This document shows, in pieces, positions 16,302 to 24,962 of a stretch of DNA of 64,000 nucleotides (position 1 is the stretch's first letter; each line of letters starts with the position of its first letter). The position numbers and the translations under genes are program-made. The DNA comes from CAZXWN01 sp964644695 [NCBI: uncultured bacterium]. GTDB lineage: Bacteria > UBP4 > UBA4092. Below the pieces are notes generated by a model. The model saw only the letters and a program-made list of their open reading frames with translations, made no database searches and was not told the DNA's origin. The stretch lies in NCBI GenBank assembly GCA_964644695.1, contig CAZXWN010000003.1, positions 118,025 through 182,024 on the forward strand, given 5' to 3'.

Positions 16302-18593
16302 ATGAAACAAATCCTGTTATGTTTGGCTGTATTTGGAATGACAATTCCTGGTTGGACCTTGGAGAATTATATGAAGAATAAAACAATCAAAACAGTAAAA
16401 TGCGACATCCTGATTGCAGGTGGCGGACTGGGTGGGACGGCGGCCGCTATCCAGGCTTGTGAACTGGCCGGTAAGTATGGAATTAAAAAGGTCGTTGTGA
16501 CGGAAGAAACTGACTGGCCGGGTGGTCAATATACCTCACAGGCGGTAACTGCTACGGACCCAAATAATATCTGCATGCAAGGCCATTATGAACTGGCGGC
16601 CTCGGAATTATATTACAAGTTTCATGATACGATTCGGAATTATTATCGGGACCAGGCACTGAAAACGGCTAAAACTACATCCAGAAATGGTCAGGGAAAC
16701 ACAGAAGCACGAAAACGCGAGGTCAGATGGATTAAAGGGAACACCTTCTCTCCGGGGAATTCCTGGGGGTCACGAATGGCATTTCCACCGTTGGATGGCG
16801 TTCGAGCTATTAATGAGATGTGGAAACCCTGGTTAGATTCCGGGTTGTTAGAGATTCATTACCAGTGGATTCCTGTCAAAGTGGAGAAAGAGGGTAAAAA
16901 AGTTACTGCCGTTATTTTCAAGGACACCGTTTCAGGGACTTTAACTCGTATTGAAGCGAAACAAGTCCTGGATGCAACAGAACTGGGTGATTTATTACCC
17001 CTGTCCAAAACAGATTATCGGCTGGGAGTCGATGCTTCCGAAGATACCAAAGAACCTACCTTATTTGATAAAAATGGGAAAGCGATTTTCCCTAAATCCC
17101 TGCCGGGTTCTCCTCAGTCGATTACCTTTCCCTTTGTCGTTGAGTGGAGGGCTGTGGGTGAAGACCATCGTCTTCCATGGGAAACCCGCCCCAAATCCTA
17201 CGACAAATGGAAAAAAAGGTTTTATCTATCACCCTTCATGATGAGTCGATACAACGAATATCTTGTTTCTTCCACAGGAAGTGGTCATTCACCTTTCTGG
17301 TCCTACCGGCGAATATTGGATGCCTCAATCCTCGACGCCTCATTACCGGCGGATATATATCCCCGTTACTTAAATAATAAATGGGTCAAGAAATTTGATC
17401 CTGATAAAAATCCGGAAATATTTAATCCTACTGAGTTACGGACGAATGTGGGAGACCTTCTTGAAGTGAACTGGGGTTCCAATGATTACTGGGATAAAAC
17501 GATTATTGATGTATCTCTGGAAAAACGGGCTGAGGCTATCCAGGAAGCTAAAGAGCTTTCGCTGAGTTTCCTGTATTGGTTGTGGTACGAATGCCCAAGA
17601 GACCCTGATGATTCAACTCTTGACCCGAAAAATTCCAAAAACTGGTCGATTGACCCTGTGACCGGGAAGAATCGTGGTTATAGTAATCTGAAATTCCGGA
17701 AGGATATCTTAGGTACTGCTGACGGATTATCCAAATATCCGTATATTCGGGAAAGCCGTCGTGTTAAAGCACTGTTTACCATTCTTCAACAGGACATCAT
17801 GGGACAGACTCGAGCTCGGGCCGCCCGATTCCCGGATACGGTAGGGATTGGACAGTATTATTGTATGGACCTGCATCGTACTGTTCCAGATCCAGAATAT
17901 AAAACGGATCTGCATTTCAAAGAAACAACTTATCGAGATGGAACAAAGGGCCGTGAGAATAATACCACCCGATTCCAAATCCCCTATGGTGCTCTGGTCC
18001 CCCAAAAGACAGACAATCTCCTGATGGCCTGTAAGAATCTGGGTGTTACCCATATAACTAATGGGACATATCGTCTTCACCCTGTGGAATTTGTGATTGG
18101 GCAAGCGGCGGGTGCGGCTGCTGTCCTGGCGATTAAAAACAAATGCGCACCACGAGATATCTGGATGAAAAAACAGGGAGATGAAACATTATCCGGAACT
18201 CGTAAACTCCGGGAACTCCAACACATCTTGTTGGAAGCAAAATCTCCCCTGTACTGGAATATGGATTGTGGATGGAATACGGATTTGTTTGAGGCGGTCC
18301 AGTGGGTATGTTTACTGGATGTGATTGCCCCGGAAGGTGAGAAATTCAATCCTGATGCACCGCTGACCGGAGCCGATGCAAACCGGGCTCTGGCTCTCTT
18401 TGCGGAACTCTGTGGAAAGACATGGAAGGATAAAGAACCGTTGTCGGGGGATAAAGTGACCGTGAATGCCTTTATGGAAAAACTGTCGAAGCTGGACCCC
18501 AAACTAGAATGGATTCCCGGGAAAGGGGCTTTGACCCGTGGTGAGGCGGCTATCGCATTCCATCAGTCTCTTTTAGCTAAACTGAAACTCTAA
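16302..18593 (+). CDS. Secreted FAD-dependent oxidoreductase (FAD_oxidored type)
   Basis: The 763-aa protein has a short signal-like N-terminus (MKQILLCLAVFGMTIPGW), then a dinucleotide-binding motif LIAGGGLGGTAAAIQA at about 38-53. TEETDWPGGQYTSQAV (about 68-83) is a typical motif of the large FAD-oxidoreductase family often labelled xanthan lyase-like. A C-terminal substrate/FAD segment has NGTYRLHPVEFVIGQAAGAAA (near 588-608). Residues about 660-763 resemble an SLH-like helical module with LTRGEAAIAF. AAGGAGGT lies 8 bases before the start. Genes of this family in carbohydrate-degrading bacteria are thought to oxidise sugars; here it sits beside a GH20 enzyme. The substrate is unknown. Confidence 0.8.
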   Translation: MKQILLCLAVFGMTIPGWTLENYMKNKTIKTVKCDILIAGGGLGGTAAAIQACELAGKYGIKKVVVTEETDWPGGQYTSQAVTATDPNNICMQGHYELAASELYYKFHDTIRNYYRDQALKTAKTTSRNGQGNTEARKREVRWIKGNTFSPGNSWGSRMAFPPLDGVRAINEMWKPWLDSGLLEIHYQWIPVKVEKEGKKVTAVIFKDTVSGTLTRIEAKQVLDATELGDLLPLSKTDYRLGVDASEDTKEPTLFDKNGKAIFPKSLPGSPQSITFPFVVEWRAVGEDHRLPWETRPKSYDKWKKRFYLSPFMMSRYNEYLVSSTGSGHSPFWSYRRILDASILDASLPADIYPRYLNNKWVKKFDPDKNPEIFNPTELRTNVGDLLEVNWGSNDYWDKTIIDVSLEKRAEAIQEAKELSLSFLYWLWYECPRDPDDSTLDPKNSKNWSIDPVTGKNRGYSNLKFRKDILGTADGLSKYPYIRESRRVKALFTILQQDIMGQTRARAARFPDTVGIGQYYCMDLHRTVPDPEYKTDLHFKETTYRDGTKGRENNTTRFQIPYGALVPQKTDNLLMACKNLGVTHITNGTYRLHPVEFVIGQAAGAAAVLAIKNKCAPRDIWMKKQGDETLSGTRKLRELQHILLEAKSPLYWNMDCGWNTDLFEAVQWVCLLDVIAPEGEKFNPDAPLTGADANRALALFAELCGKTWKDKEPLSGDKVTVNAFMEKLSKLDPKLEWIPGKGALTRGEAAIAFHQSLLAKLKL

Positions 18594-18610
18594 TTTAGAA
18601 GCTGTTTTAC

Positions 18611-18650
18611 ACCAGGGGTGGCTGTTTGGGCTATCCCTGGTTTTTGTTTG
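18611..18650 (+). terminator. Rho-independent terminator after the FAD oxidoreductase
   Basis: A hairpin with arms starting ACCAGGG and ending CCCTGGT, extended inward by G-U-tolerant pairs, is followed by TTTTTGTTTG on the plus strand. Confidence 0.8.
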
Positions 18651-18820
18651 CCCGGATTTTGATGAATCTGGACATTTGATTGAATTTGAATAACTTATTC
18701 TTTTGTCGAATTATGTTGGTTTATATCAATAAATTCTTATGAAATCTGGATTCGCGGGCTATGGTAGTATATACGGACAAAATAACCATACTGTTTTTTT
18801 AATGTATTGGAGTAATGAAA

Positions 18821-21277
18821 ATGCCTACGAAAAAGTTAGCAATCTCTCCTGATTTTTACTTTATCCCCCAACCCCGAAAAATGGTGCTTCAGTCGGGCCG
18901 AATTAAGTTAAACGATGAGTGGACGGTCTGTCTGGAATCTGTGGATGAGTCGGAACGGTTCACGGTCGATTTGGTGGCGGAAGAAGCGGCCGATTTCCTC
19001 AGCCGTAAGTGGATGGTATCTTCAGGTCCTGCCCGAAAAGCTGCCAAACGAGTTGTGTTTTCCTCCTGTTCACCTGACCCCACAAAACCGGCTCTGTTTA
19101 ATGAACAGGGTTATTACCTGACGGTGGAGCCTAATCTGATTGGGATATCTGCTCCGACCCGTTTGGGCCGTTTCTATGGCGCCCAAACCCTGCGTCAGAT
19201 TATCCGGACTTCAGTATCCAAAATCATCCCCTGCCTTACGATTACCGATTGGCCGGAAATGAAATGGCGCGGAATTTCTGATGATATAAGTCGTGGCCAG
19301 GTCTCTCAGTTGGCAGACTTTTTGTATCTCATCAAGGAATTGGCTTACTACAAGATCAATATGTTCCAACCCTATATTGAAGACACTTTCCGATACAATA
19401 CCGAGCCCGATATTGGCCGGGCACGGGGTGCCATAACCAAGGCTGAAATGGCGGCTATGGCCGATACTGCTTACGCCTTCCATATAGAGTTCTGCCCGGT
19501 AATGGAATGTATGGGACATCAGGAACGAGCTTTGGCACTTCCGCAACTCCGCAAATATGCTGAACGGCAAGATGAGACGATGATGCCGTGGTCTTTTGAT
19601 CTGGTCAGTAAAGAGGCTATGAAATTTATCCATTCTCTGATGGATGAAATGATAGAAGCCACTCCTCATTCTCAGTTCTTCCATGCCGGTTGTGATGAAT
19701 CTTTTGATATTGGTGAAGGGCCCAGTCTGGCGAAAGTGGAAAAACAGGGAGAAGGAAAGGTCTTTGCGGATTGCATTAATCAGATTTATCAGAATGCAAC
19801 AGTGAAGCATGGCCGGACTCTCATGTATTACGGCGATATGATTCTCAATCATCCTGAGGCTTTGAAACATCTCCCCTCCGATGCCATTATTGTCGATTGG
19901 CATTATATTCCTCAGGAGGATTACCCCTCCGTACGGAAAATCAAAGAAGCGGGTTTCTCCAATATTATTGTCAGTCCGGGGATTGCCTCCTGGTCTCGTT
20001 TCTATCCAAACCATGCGGTCGGGTTTGCGAATGTAGCCAATTTTGTCAAAGTTGGAAAACGGGAGGGAGCAATTGGGTGCGTGACTTCTTCCTGGGGCGA
20101 TAATGGAGCGGAAAACCTTCGTGAAAATAACCTGTTGGCATACGCCTACAGTGCGGCAGTGACCTGGGAAGAAAAGGAAGAATCCAATCCTGCCCGTTTC
20201 ATGAAAAAATGGGTATCTAACTATTACGGAATAGACCCCCAGTCAAAAACAGGAAAACTCCTGCATCAGATTGAAATGGCTCTTGGATTCCTTCCGGATG
20301 GGCTTAACGATTATACTCCCTGGCACTTATTCCACAGTGCAGTGAAAGTTACTCCCGTGGATGAGAAACTTAAACCCGTATTATCTGACTTCCTGAAATC
20401 TATCAATCGGCTTCTGGATTTGATGCCGTCCTTTAATGAGATTGAACTCCCCCTGAATGAGACCCATTTGTATTCATTGCAGCATACTGCCAAACGCTAC
20501 GCTTATTTGGCAGACAAGGCGCTCACCCTGGACCAAATCCATGACGTGTTATCGGTTAAATCCTCAGAAGAACCAGACCCTCTCTTTATTATGAGTGAGT
20601 TGATTCATCTTCAGGACCAGCTTTTGGATATCTATGGTGAATATCCCCGGTTGTGGCTGATGAGTAATAAGTTTGAAGGATTGGACTTTAATCTGCGGAG
20701 AATGATACTCCAAATCCAGGATTATCAACACTTGATTGATCGGCTTCAGTCCGGTATTTTGCCTTCGATCAAAGAACCTGCCATTACCTGGCTATGGCAT
20801 CCCGTGACCAAAGAACGGCCCAAGTGGCGTGAATTGCATGGCAGATTTTATTTTATTCGGCCGCTTGAAATCAAAAAAACAGTCGCCTCTGCCATCCTTA
20901 AAGGGTGGGGTTTGGAAGATTTTCATGCCTGGGTGAATGGGACCAAAGTATTGTCCTGTGAACAGACAGACCGGGTTCCAATGGCGAATGTGGCTTCATG
21001 GCTGAAGAAGGGAACGAATGTTCTTGCCGTCTCGGAAGTGAACAATCTTCCCGCACGAAGAGCCTGGACCCTGGAACTGGTTCTGAAATATACCGATGGG
21101 ACCGAGGAACGAATCACAGGGGATAAACTCTGGAAATCTTCCAAGGTCTATCAGCCTGACTGGTTCAAAAAACTTCCCAAAGCTTCCGATAAGAACTGGC
21201 TTCCCGCGGAAATCGTTGGCAAAGGGTATGAGCTGATGGGCACTTTTATGATTCATTGGCCCGAAGATGTTATCTGA
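18821..21277 (+). CDS. GH20 beta-N-acetylhexosaminidase-like protein with a jelly-roll C-terminus
   Basis: This 818-aa protein has an N-terminal GH20b-like alpha/beta domain (about 10-135), a GH20 TIM barrel (about 140-480) and a helical linker. A C-terminal beta-sandwich (about 670-815; the motif WVNGTKVLSCEQ is typical of lacZ/rhamnosidase-type sugar-binding domains) closes it. The catalytic D-E pair is visible in FFHAGCDES near residue 290, as in the H-x-G-x-D-E motif of the family. No signal peptide is seen, so it probably acts in the cytoplasm on imported amino-sugar oligosaccharides. The start was set at ATG 18821 (GGAG 8 bases upstream); ATG 18815 is too close to that site. Confidence 0.85.
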   Translation: MPTKKLAISPDFYFIPQPRKMVLQSGRIKLNDEWTVCLESVDESERFTVDLVAEEAADFLSRKWMVSSGPARKAAKRVVFSSCSPDPTKPALFNEQGYYLTVEPNLIGISAPTRLGRFYGAQTLRQIIRTSVSKIIPCLTITDWPEMKWRGISDDISRGQVSQLADFLYLIKELAYYKINMFQPYIEDTFRYNTEPDIGRARGAITKAEMAAMADTAYAFHIEFCPVMECMGHQERALALPQLRKYAERQDETMMPWSFDLVSKEAMKFIHSLMDEMIEATPHSQFFHAGCDESFDIGEGPSLAKVEKQGEGKVFADCINQIYQNATVKHGRTLMYYGDMILNHPEALKHLPSDAIIVDWHYIPQEDYPSVRKIKEAGFSNIIVSPGIASWSRFYPNHAVGFANVANFVKVGKREGAIGCVTSSWGDNGAENLRENNLLAYAYSAAVTWEEKEESNPARFMKKWVSNYYGIDPQSKTGKLLHQIEMALGFLPDGLNDYTPWHLFHSAVKVTPVDEKLKPVLSDFLKSINRLLDLMPSFNEIELPLNETHLYSLQHTAKRYAYLADKALTLDQIHDVLSVKSSEEPDPLFIMSELIHLQDQLLDIYGEYPRLWLMSNKFEGLDFNLRRMILQIQDYQHLIDRLQSGILPSIKEPAITWLWHPVTKERPKWRELHGRFYFIRPLEIKKTVASAILKGWGLEDFHAWVNGTKVLSCEQTDRVPMANVASWLKKGTNVLAVSEVNNLPARRAWTLELVLKYTDGTEERITGDKLWKSSKVYQPDWFKKLPKASDKNWLPAEIVGKGYELMGTFMIHWPEDVI

Positions 21278-21300
21278 TTTGATATGATAATAGGCAATGC

Positions 21301-21340
21301 CGGCCCTGCTGTTTTAGATAATGGCAGGGCCGTTTTATTT
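21301..21340 (+). terminator. Rho-independent terminator after the GH20 gene
   Basis: A 9-bp perfect stem (CGGCCCTGC / GCAGGGCCG) with a 14-base loop is followed by TTTTATTT. It lies just before the ribosome site of the next gene. Confidence 0.82.
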
Positions 21341-21354
21341 GGAGGTATGGTGCT

Positions 21355-22194
21355 ATGAAATTTAGACTTTACATGATTTTATTCTTATTGGTTTTATCTG
21401 GGTCAGTCCTGGCCGCAGGAAACAAACCTCTCACCTTGAAAGTGATGCAATATAACATCCACCATGGAGCGGACGAATCCAACAAAATGAATTTAGACCG
21501 ACAGGCGGATTTGATTGCCAATGAAAAACCTGATTTGGTCAGTCTGAACGAGTGTTATGGGGGTGGAGTTAAATTTGGAAATCAGGCCAAAGAATTAGCC
21601 GATCTGTTAAATAAACGAACGGGAAAAAAATGGTACTGGGCGCATGGGACCAATGTTAAGTTTGTGACTGAACTGTACGGTACCGCCGTCTTATCAAAAT
21701 ATCCTATTAAGAAATATACCAACCTGCATCTCCCTCGGGTTCCTGAAAATAACGAACAACGGGGTCTCCTTTCCGCCGATATCCAGATTCCCAATGCGCC
21801 ATTGTTCAGATTCCATGTGACCCATCTGGCATTTCAGGGTTTTGCAACAACAGAGAGAGAACTCAGTGTCGCTGAGATTGAAAAGGCCCGTAAGGCTTTT
21901 TCCGGCCCGCAGATTTTGGCGGGAGATTTTAACTCTCGTCCTGCTGCTCCCTGTATCCAGACATTGGTCAAAAACTGGCAGGATACCTGGGTCGCTGTCC
22001 ATGGTGATAAATCAGAAGGCGATACTTTCAATGCACTCAATCCAAAACAACGGATTGATTATATCTTTGTTCCCCGGGACCCGTCATTCAGTGTAATCAC
22101 TTCGTATGTTCCTGATGATGACCTCGCAAAAACAGTCAGTGACCATCGGCCTCTGGTCTCTGTCATCCAATATCTGCCTGCGAAAAAGAAATAA
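21355..22194 (+). CDS. Secreted endonuclease/exonuclease/phosphatase-family hydrolase
   Basis: This 279-aa protein has a clear signal peptide (MKFRLYMILFLLVLSGSVLA, cleavage after A-A). It carries the DNase I-like metallo-hydrolase motifs in order: MQYNIHHG (about 31-38), SLNECYGG with the metal-binding Glu (about 62-69), a HLAFQGF histidine segment (about 158-164), GDFNSRP (about 189-195) and SDHRPLVS near the C-terminus with the catalytic D-H pair. Such exported proteins cleave phosphodiesters in nucleic acids, phospholipids or sugar phosphates. GGAGG is nine bases upstream. The HD-domain gene follows after 15 bases. Confidence 0.85.
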   Translation: MKFRLYMILFLLVLSGSVLAAGNKPLTLKVMQYNIHHGADESNKMNLDRQADLIANEKPDLVSLNECYGGGVKFGNQAKELADLLNKRTGKKWYWAHGTNVKFVTELYGTAVLSKYPIKKYTNLHLPRVPENNEQRGLLSADIQIPNAPLFRFHVTHLAFQGFATTERELSVAEIEKARKAFSGPQILAGDFNSRPAAPCIQTLVKNWQDTWVAVHGDKSEGDTFNALNPKQRIDYIFVPRDPSFSVITSYVPDDDLAKTVSDHRPLVSVIQYLPAKKK

Positions 22195-22209
22195 TTATCC
22201 GGAGTTGTA

Positions 22210-22773
22210 TTGATTATCATGTTGACTCGTGAACAGGCTTTTCTGGAAATCCAATCCCGGATTCCCAATGTGAATTTACAGAAACACATGATTGCCGCTG
22301 AGGCCATCATGCGGGAGCTGGCCCGACATTTTAGCGAAGACCCCGACCGATGGGGATTGTCAGGATTACTCCATGATATTGATTACAATGAAACCGCCAA
22401 AGACCCGCAGCGCCACAGTCTTCTTGGATATGAGATCCTGAAACAACTGGGAGTAGATGAGGATATCGCCTATGCCGTTAAGGTCCATAATGAAGTTCAT
22501 GGACTGCCCCGGTTGTCCCTCATGGACAAGGCCCTGTATGCTGCAGACCCGACCACCGGACTTATTGTTGCCGCAGCGTTGATTCTCCCTCAAAAGAAAC
22601 TTCATCTGGTGACAACGGACTTTCTTATGAAAAGATTTCATGAGAAAGGGTTTGCCCGTGGAGCTGACCGGACCGTCATTGCCTCCTGTTCGGAGTTAGG
22701 GCTTTCTCTGGAAGAATTCTTTACCCTCTCTCTTCAAGGCATGATGAAGTTCCAGTCTGAACTGGGACTGTAA
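22210..22773 (+). CDS. HD-domain (HDIG-type) phosphohydrolase, TTG start
   Basis: This 187-aa cytoplasmic protein has an HD metal-dependent phosphohydrolase domain. The first His is in LQKHMIAAEAIM, the H-D pair in SGLLHDIDYNET (about 53-64), a further His in RHSLLGYEIL and another in VKVHNEVHG. The C-terminal helical half follows the pattern of small HDIG proteins often annotated as hydrolases of nucleotides. TTG 22210 is preferred because GGAG lies five bases upstream; the ATG at 22219 is 14 bases from that site. It follows the secreted hydrolase gene closely and may be cotranscribed. The substrate is unknown. Confidence 0.8.
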   Translation: MIIMLTREQAFLEIQSRIPNVNLQKHMIAAEAIMRELARHFSEDPDRWGLSGLLHDIDYNETAKDPQRHSLLGYEILKQLGVDEDIAYAVKVHNEVHGLPRLSLMDKALYAADPTTGLIVAAALILPQKKLHLVTTDFLMKRFHEKGFARGADRTVIASCSELGLSLEEFFTLSLQGMMKFQSELGL

Positions 22774-22819
22774 TAAATGTAGTTCTCTGTATTATTGATG
22801 AGTATTCTTATCCGTATTC

Positions 22820-24133
22820 TCAGGGGGATTTCCTGTGACGAAAATAAGTGATAGTGTTTATCTTGTCCTGTAAAGAGTCATAGCGGGAGTAATAATTATT
22901 ATGTTCAGTATAATTGGAAAACAGATTGGAATAACGGTAGGGAGTTACTTGTAATGTCTTAAGATCGCTTTTGGCTGAGGCTTCTCCCATAAGAAGAACC
23001 TGAGATTCCAGATAGAGAGTGAAGGGGATAATGACATCATTTTTATTATAGGATTGTGTTTGATAATCCTTCCCGGGAATGATGGTTTTGTTGCCAGCAT
23101 TCCACCATGCCGGATCGAGTTTCTTGATATCCTGGAATTTTCTGGTTTCTTCAGGGGTCAGGGTTCGGCCTTCCTCAAGGGCCTTATATATGGTTCCCCA
23201 ATAGGCTTGACTGATTTTCTTTAACCGGAGATTCTGTTTAACAGCTTCTTCTTTGGAGGGGTTGAGATTGATTCCGGCACTTTCCATTTGGTGGACAAAC
23301 CATAATGGTATTTGAATGGTTTTTGGCTGGGGCATATCCTCAATCAGTTGATGAGTTCGATAATCCCAATGGTAATCCAATGGCCGGCCAGCTGTGGTCA
23401 ACTCGTATTGTGACGGATTTTTCAGTGAGGGATATTTGTCCCAGTTTTTGTATCCAAATCCGAAAATGTGGGTTGTGTCATTGTTTCCATCATATCCCAT
23501 GATTTGAATTAAATCGCCCTTACTGGTTATTCCGTTACTGGGGTCATAACAATAAGGAGTGACATAATCCCGGAGCATGGCCTTCTCTGTTTCAGTTAAC
23601 ATCACGGATGTCCCATTAAGAGTGGTCCTGGCTTTCTGATAGGGTTCCATCCACTTTCGGAATTGACCCAGAGAGAATTGGGAGACTTTATCAGGACCGG
23701 GACTATGTAATATGAAAAAGTTTGCTCCCAAATGATGCAGGGTCCAGCAAGTGTATCCATACATTTGCTCCCCATCACGAAATGGGTCGTAAAGAGGTTC
23801 TTTCTTCATGTAAGCCACCGGTGTAGTGAGCCCACACCAATAGACAGAATAACCACTGTAACTGGTGGTCTGGTCCAGAGTTCCGAAAGTCAGCGGTGTC
23901 TTTGGATTCTTTTTCCACTGCCTCTGAGTGTCCGAGGGAAAATACATTCCACAAAAATCTACACCATAGATTACGATTCCCACTCTGATTTGCTCCCAAT
24001 CCTTGGCAACTTGTTCTAATCGCTTTTTTATTAATGTTTCGTGGAGTTGGGAAGTACCCCAGACGATCCCGGCGGTTAATATCAAAAGTCCTGTACCCAG
24101 TAAACTGTAACGAAGTGTGGATTTATGGGACAT
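22820..24133 (-). CDS. Membrane-anchored protein with a pseudopilin-like segment
   Basis: This 437-aa protein has one N-terminal membrane segment (about 9-26) and a long exported domain. Residues about 95-150 contain LTTPVAYM, then DPFRDGEQ, then LHSPGPDK. That order of motifs I associate with the C-terminal domain of G-type pseudopilins in Planctomycetes-like and candidate-phylum bacteria. A true prepilin N-terminus (G-F-T-L-x-E) is not seen. The remaining 280 residues are unrecognised, rich in Tyr and Asn, with four cysteines between about 60 and 200. The start overlaps the end of the upstream 206-aa gene by 11 bases, so they are cotranscribed, downstream of the radical SAM cluster. Confidence 0.6.
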   Translation of the reverse strand: MSHKSTLRYSLLGTGLLILTAGIVWGTSQLHETLIKKRLEQVAKDWEQIRVGIVIYGVDFCGMYFPSDTQRQWKKNPKTPLTFGTLDQTTSYSGYSVYWCGLTTPVAYMKKEPLYDPFRDGEQMYGYTCWTLHHLGANFFILHSPGPDKVSQFSLGQFRKWMEPYQKARTTLNGTSVMLTETEKAMLRDYVTPYCYDPSNGITSKGDLIQIMGYDGNNDTTHIFGFGYKNWDKYPSLKNPSQYELTTAGRPLDYHWDYRTHQLIEDMPQPKTIQIPLWFVHQMESAGINLNPSKEEAVKQNLRLKKISQAYWGTIYKALEEGRTLTPEETRKFQDIKKLDPAWWNAGNKTIIPGKDYQTQSYNKNDVIIPFTLYLESQVLLMGEASAKSDLKTLQVTPYRYSNLFSNYTEHNNYYSRYDSLQDKINTITYFRHRKSP

Positions 24134-24743
24134 GGGCGGGCTCCTTTAGTTTTCTGCTTGAAGTCGTGATGGCCTGCTGAAGTTCTTTGGAAATGCGACT
24201 CAGTTCAGTAAGTACCCTGTTCTGATATGGACTCAAGGGTTCAGGGATTTGCCGTTTGATATTTTTTAATTCGTTCTGAAGATAGGCCAGTCGGTGGAGG
24301 GCTGACTGGGGCTGATGGTTTTCCCAATCTTCAGCGGCCAATAGAATCTGACTTTTCCCAATCAGAGGCAGGATTTGAAATAATCCCTGTGTATCAATTC
24401 CAATCCCCGGACTCTTGTTTTTACTGGTGTTATCCATTGTTCGCCACCAGAGAGATTGTTCCTTTTTCCAGGAGTTCAGATAATCGGATTCAGTTTTTGT
24501 GAAGGGGCGAGGATGTAAGAAGAATTTTCCAAACCCCTGTCCAAGATGGTTTAGTTGAGGATAGATTTTGGTCTGAAGGATTTGACTCCCGGTAACGACT
24601 CCGATCGTTTTTAATTCCGTAACCAGAGAAGTCGTTAAACAAGGGTAGGTGCTGACACTTGTCTGGGGGGTGTCTGCCCATCCCGCACCGACACTCCCGG
24701 AGAATAATATCCATCCCAATAAAACGATGACCCAATATTTCAT
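24123..24743 (-). CDS. Secreted protein of unknown function
   Basis: This 206-aa protein has a signal peptide (MKYWVIVLLGWILFSGSVGAG, cleavage near residue 22). The mature part is mostly helical: residues about 25-110 are mixed, and a likely coiled-coil or helical bundle spans about 130-200 with repeated Leu/Ile spacing (LQNELKNIKRQI, LTELSRISKELQQAI). I do not recognise a family. It overlaps the membrane-anchored 437-aa gene by 11 bases and lies about 220 bases downstream of the radical SAM gene on the same strand, so it may belong to the same functional unit. Confidence 0.55.
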   Translation of the reverse strand: MKYWVIVLLGWILFSGSVGAGWADTPQTSVSTYPCLTTSLVTELKTIGVVTGSQILQTKIYPQLNHLGQGFGKFFLHPRPFTKTESDYLNSWKKEQSLWWRTMDNTSKNKSPGIGIDTQGLFQILPLIGKSQILLAAEDWENHQPQSALHRLAYLQNELKNIKRQIPEPLSPYQNRVLTELSRISKELQQAITTSSRKLKEPAHVP

Positions 24744-24920
24744 AGTAAATCAACCCTCGGCTTATATTAATCGGTCAACTTTGATCCGTCAATCAATTTT
24801 TATCTATCGGAAGGATTTGACAGAAGGTGTCCACTCCGTTTCTTGAAACGAGCCAGATACGAAGGGGGTCTGGTTCTGGTCATGATTTCAGGATCCGCAG
24901 GTCGGGTCTGTGATAAAACA

Positions 24921-24953
24921 ATCCACGGAGTTGCTCGGAACAGCTCCGTGGAT
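24921..24953. repeat. REP-like palindromic repeat, copy 2
   Basis: A 33-bp palindrome with perfect 10-bp outer arms (ATCCACGGAG / CTCCGTGGAT) and inner pairs allowing G-U. It matches 30 of 33 bases of the copy at 7925-7957 and lies nine bases past the radical SAM stop codon. A modest TGTTTTATC follows on the minus strand, so it might also slow or end transcription here. Confidence 0.75.
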
Positions 24954-24962
24954 GTGTCGTTT

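Noticed and set aside
19211-20014. 267-codon open frame on the minus strand inside the GH20 gene
   Set aside because: It lies wholly antisense to a gene with clear family motifs and shows no recognisable protein signature or ribosome site.
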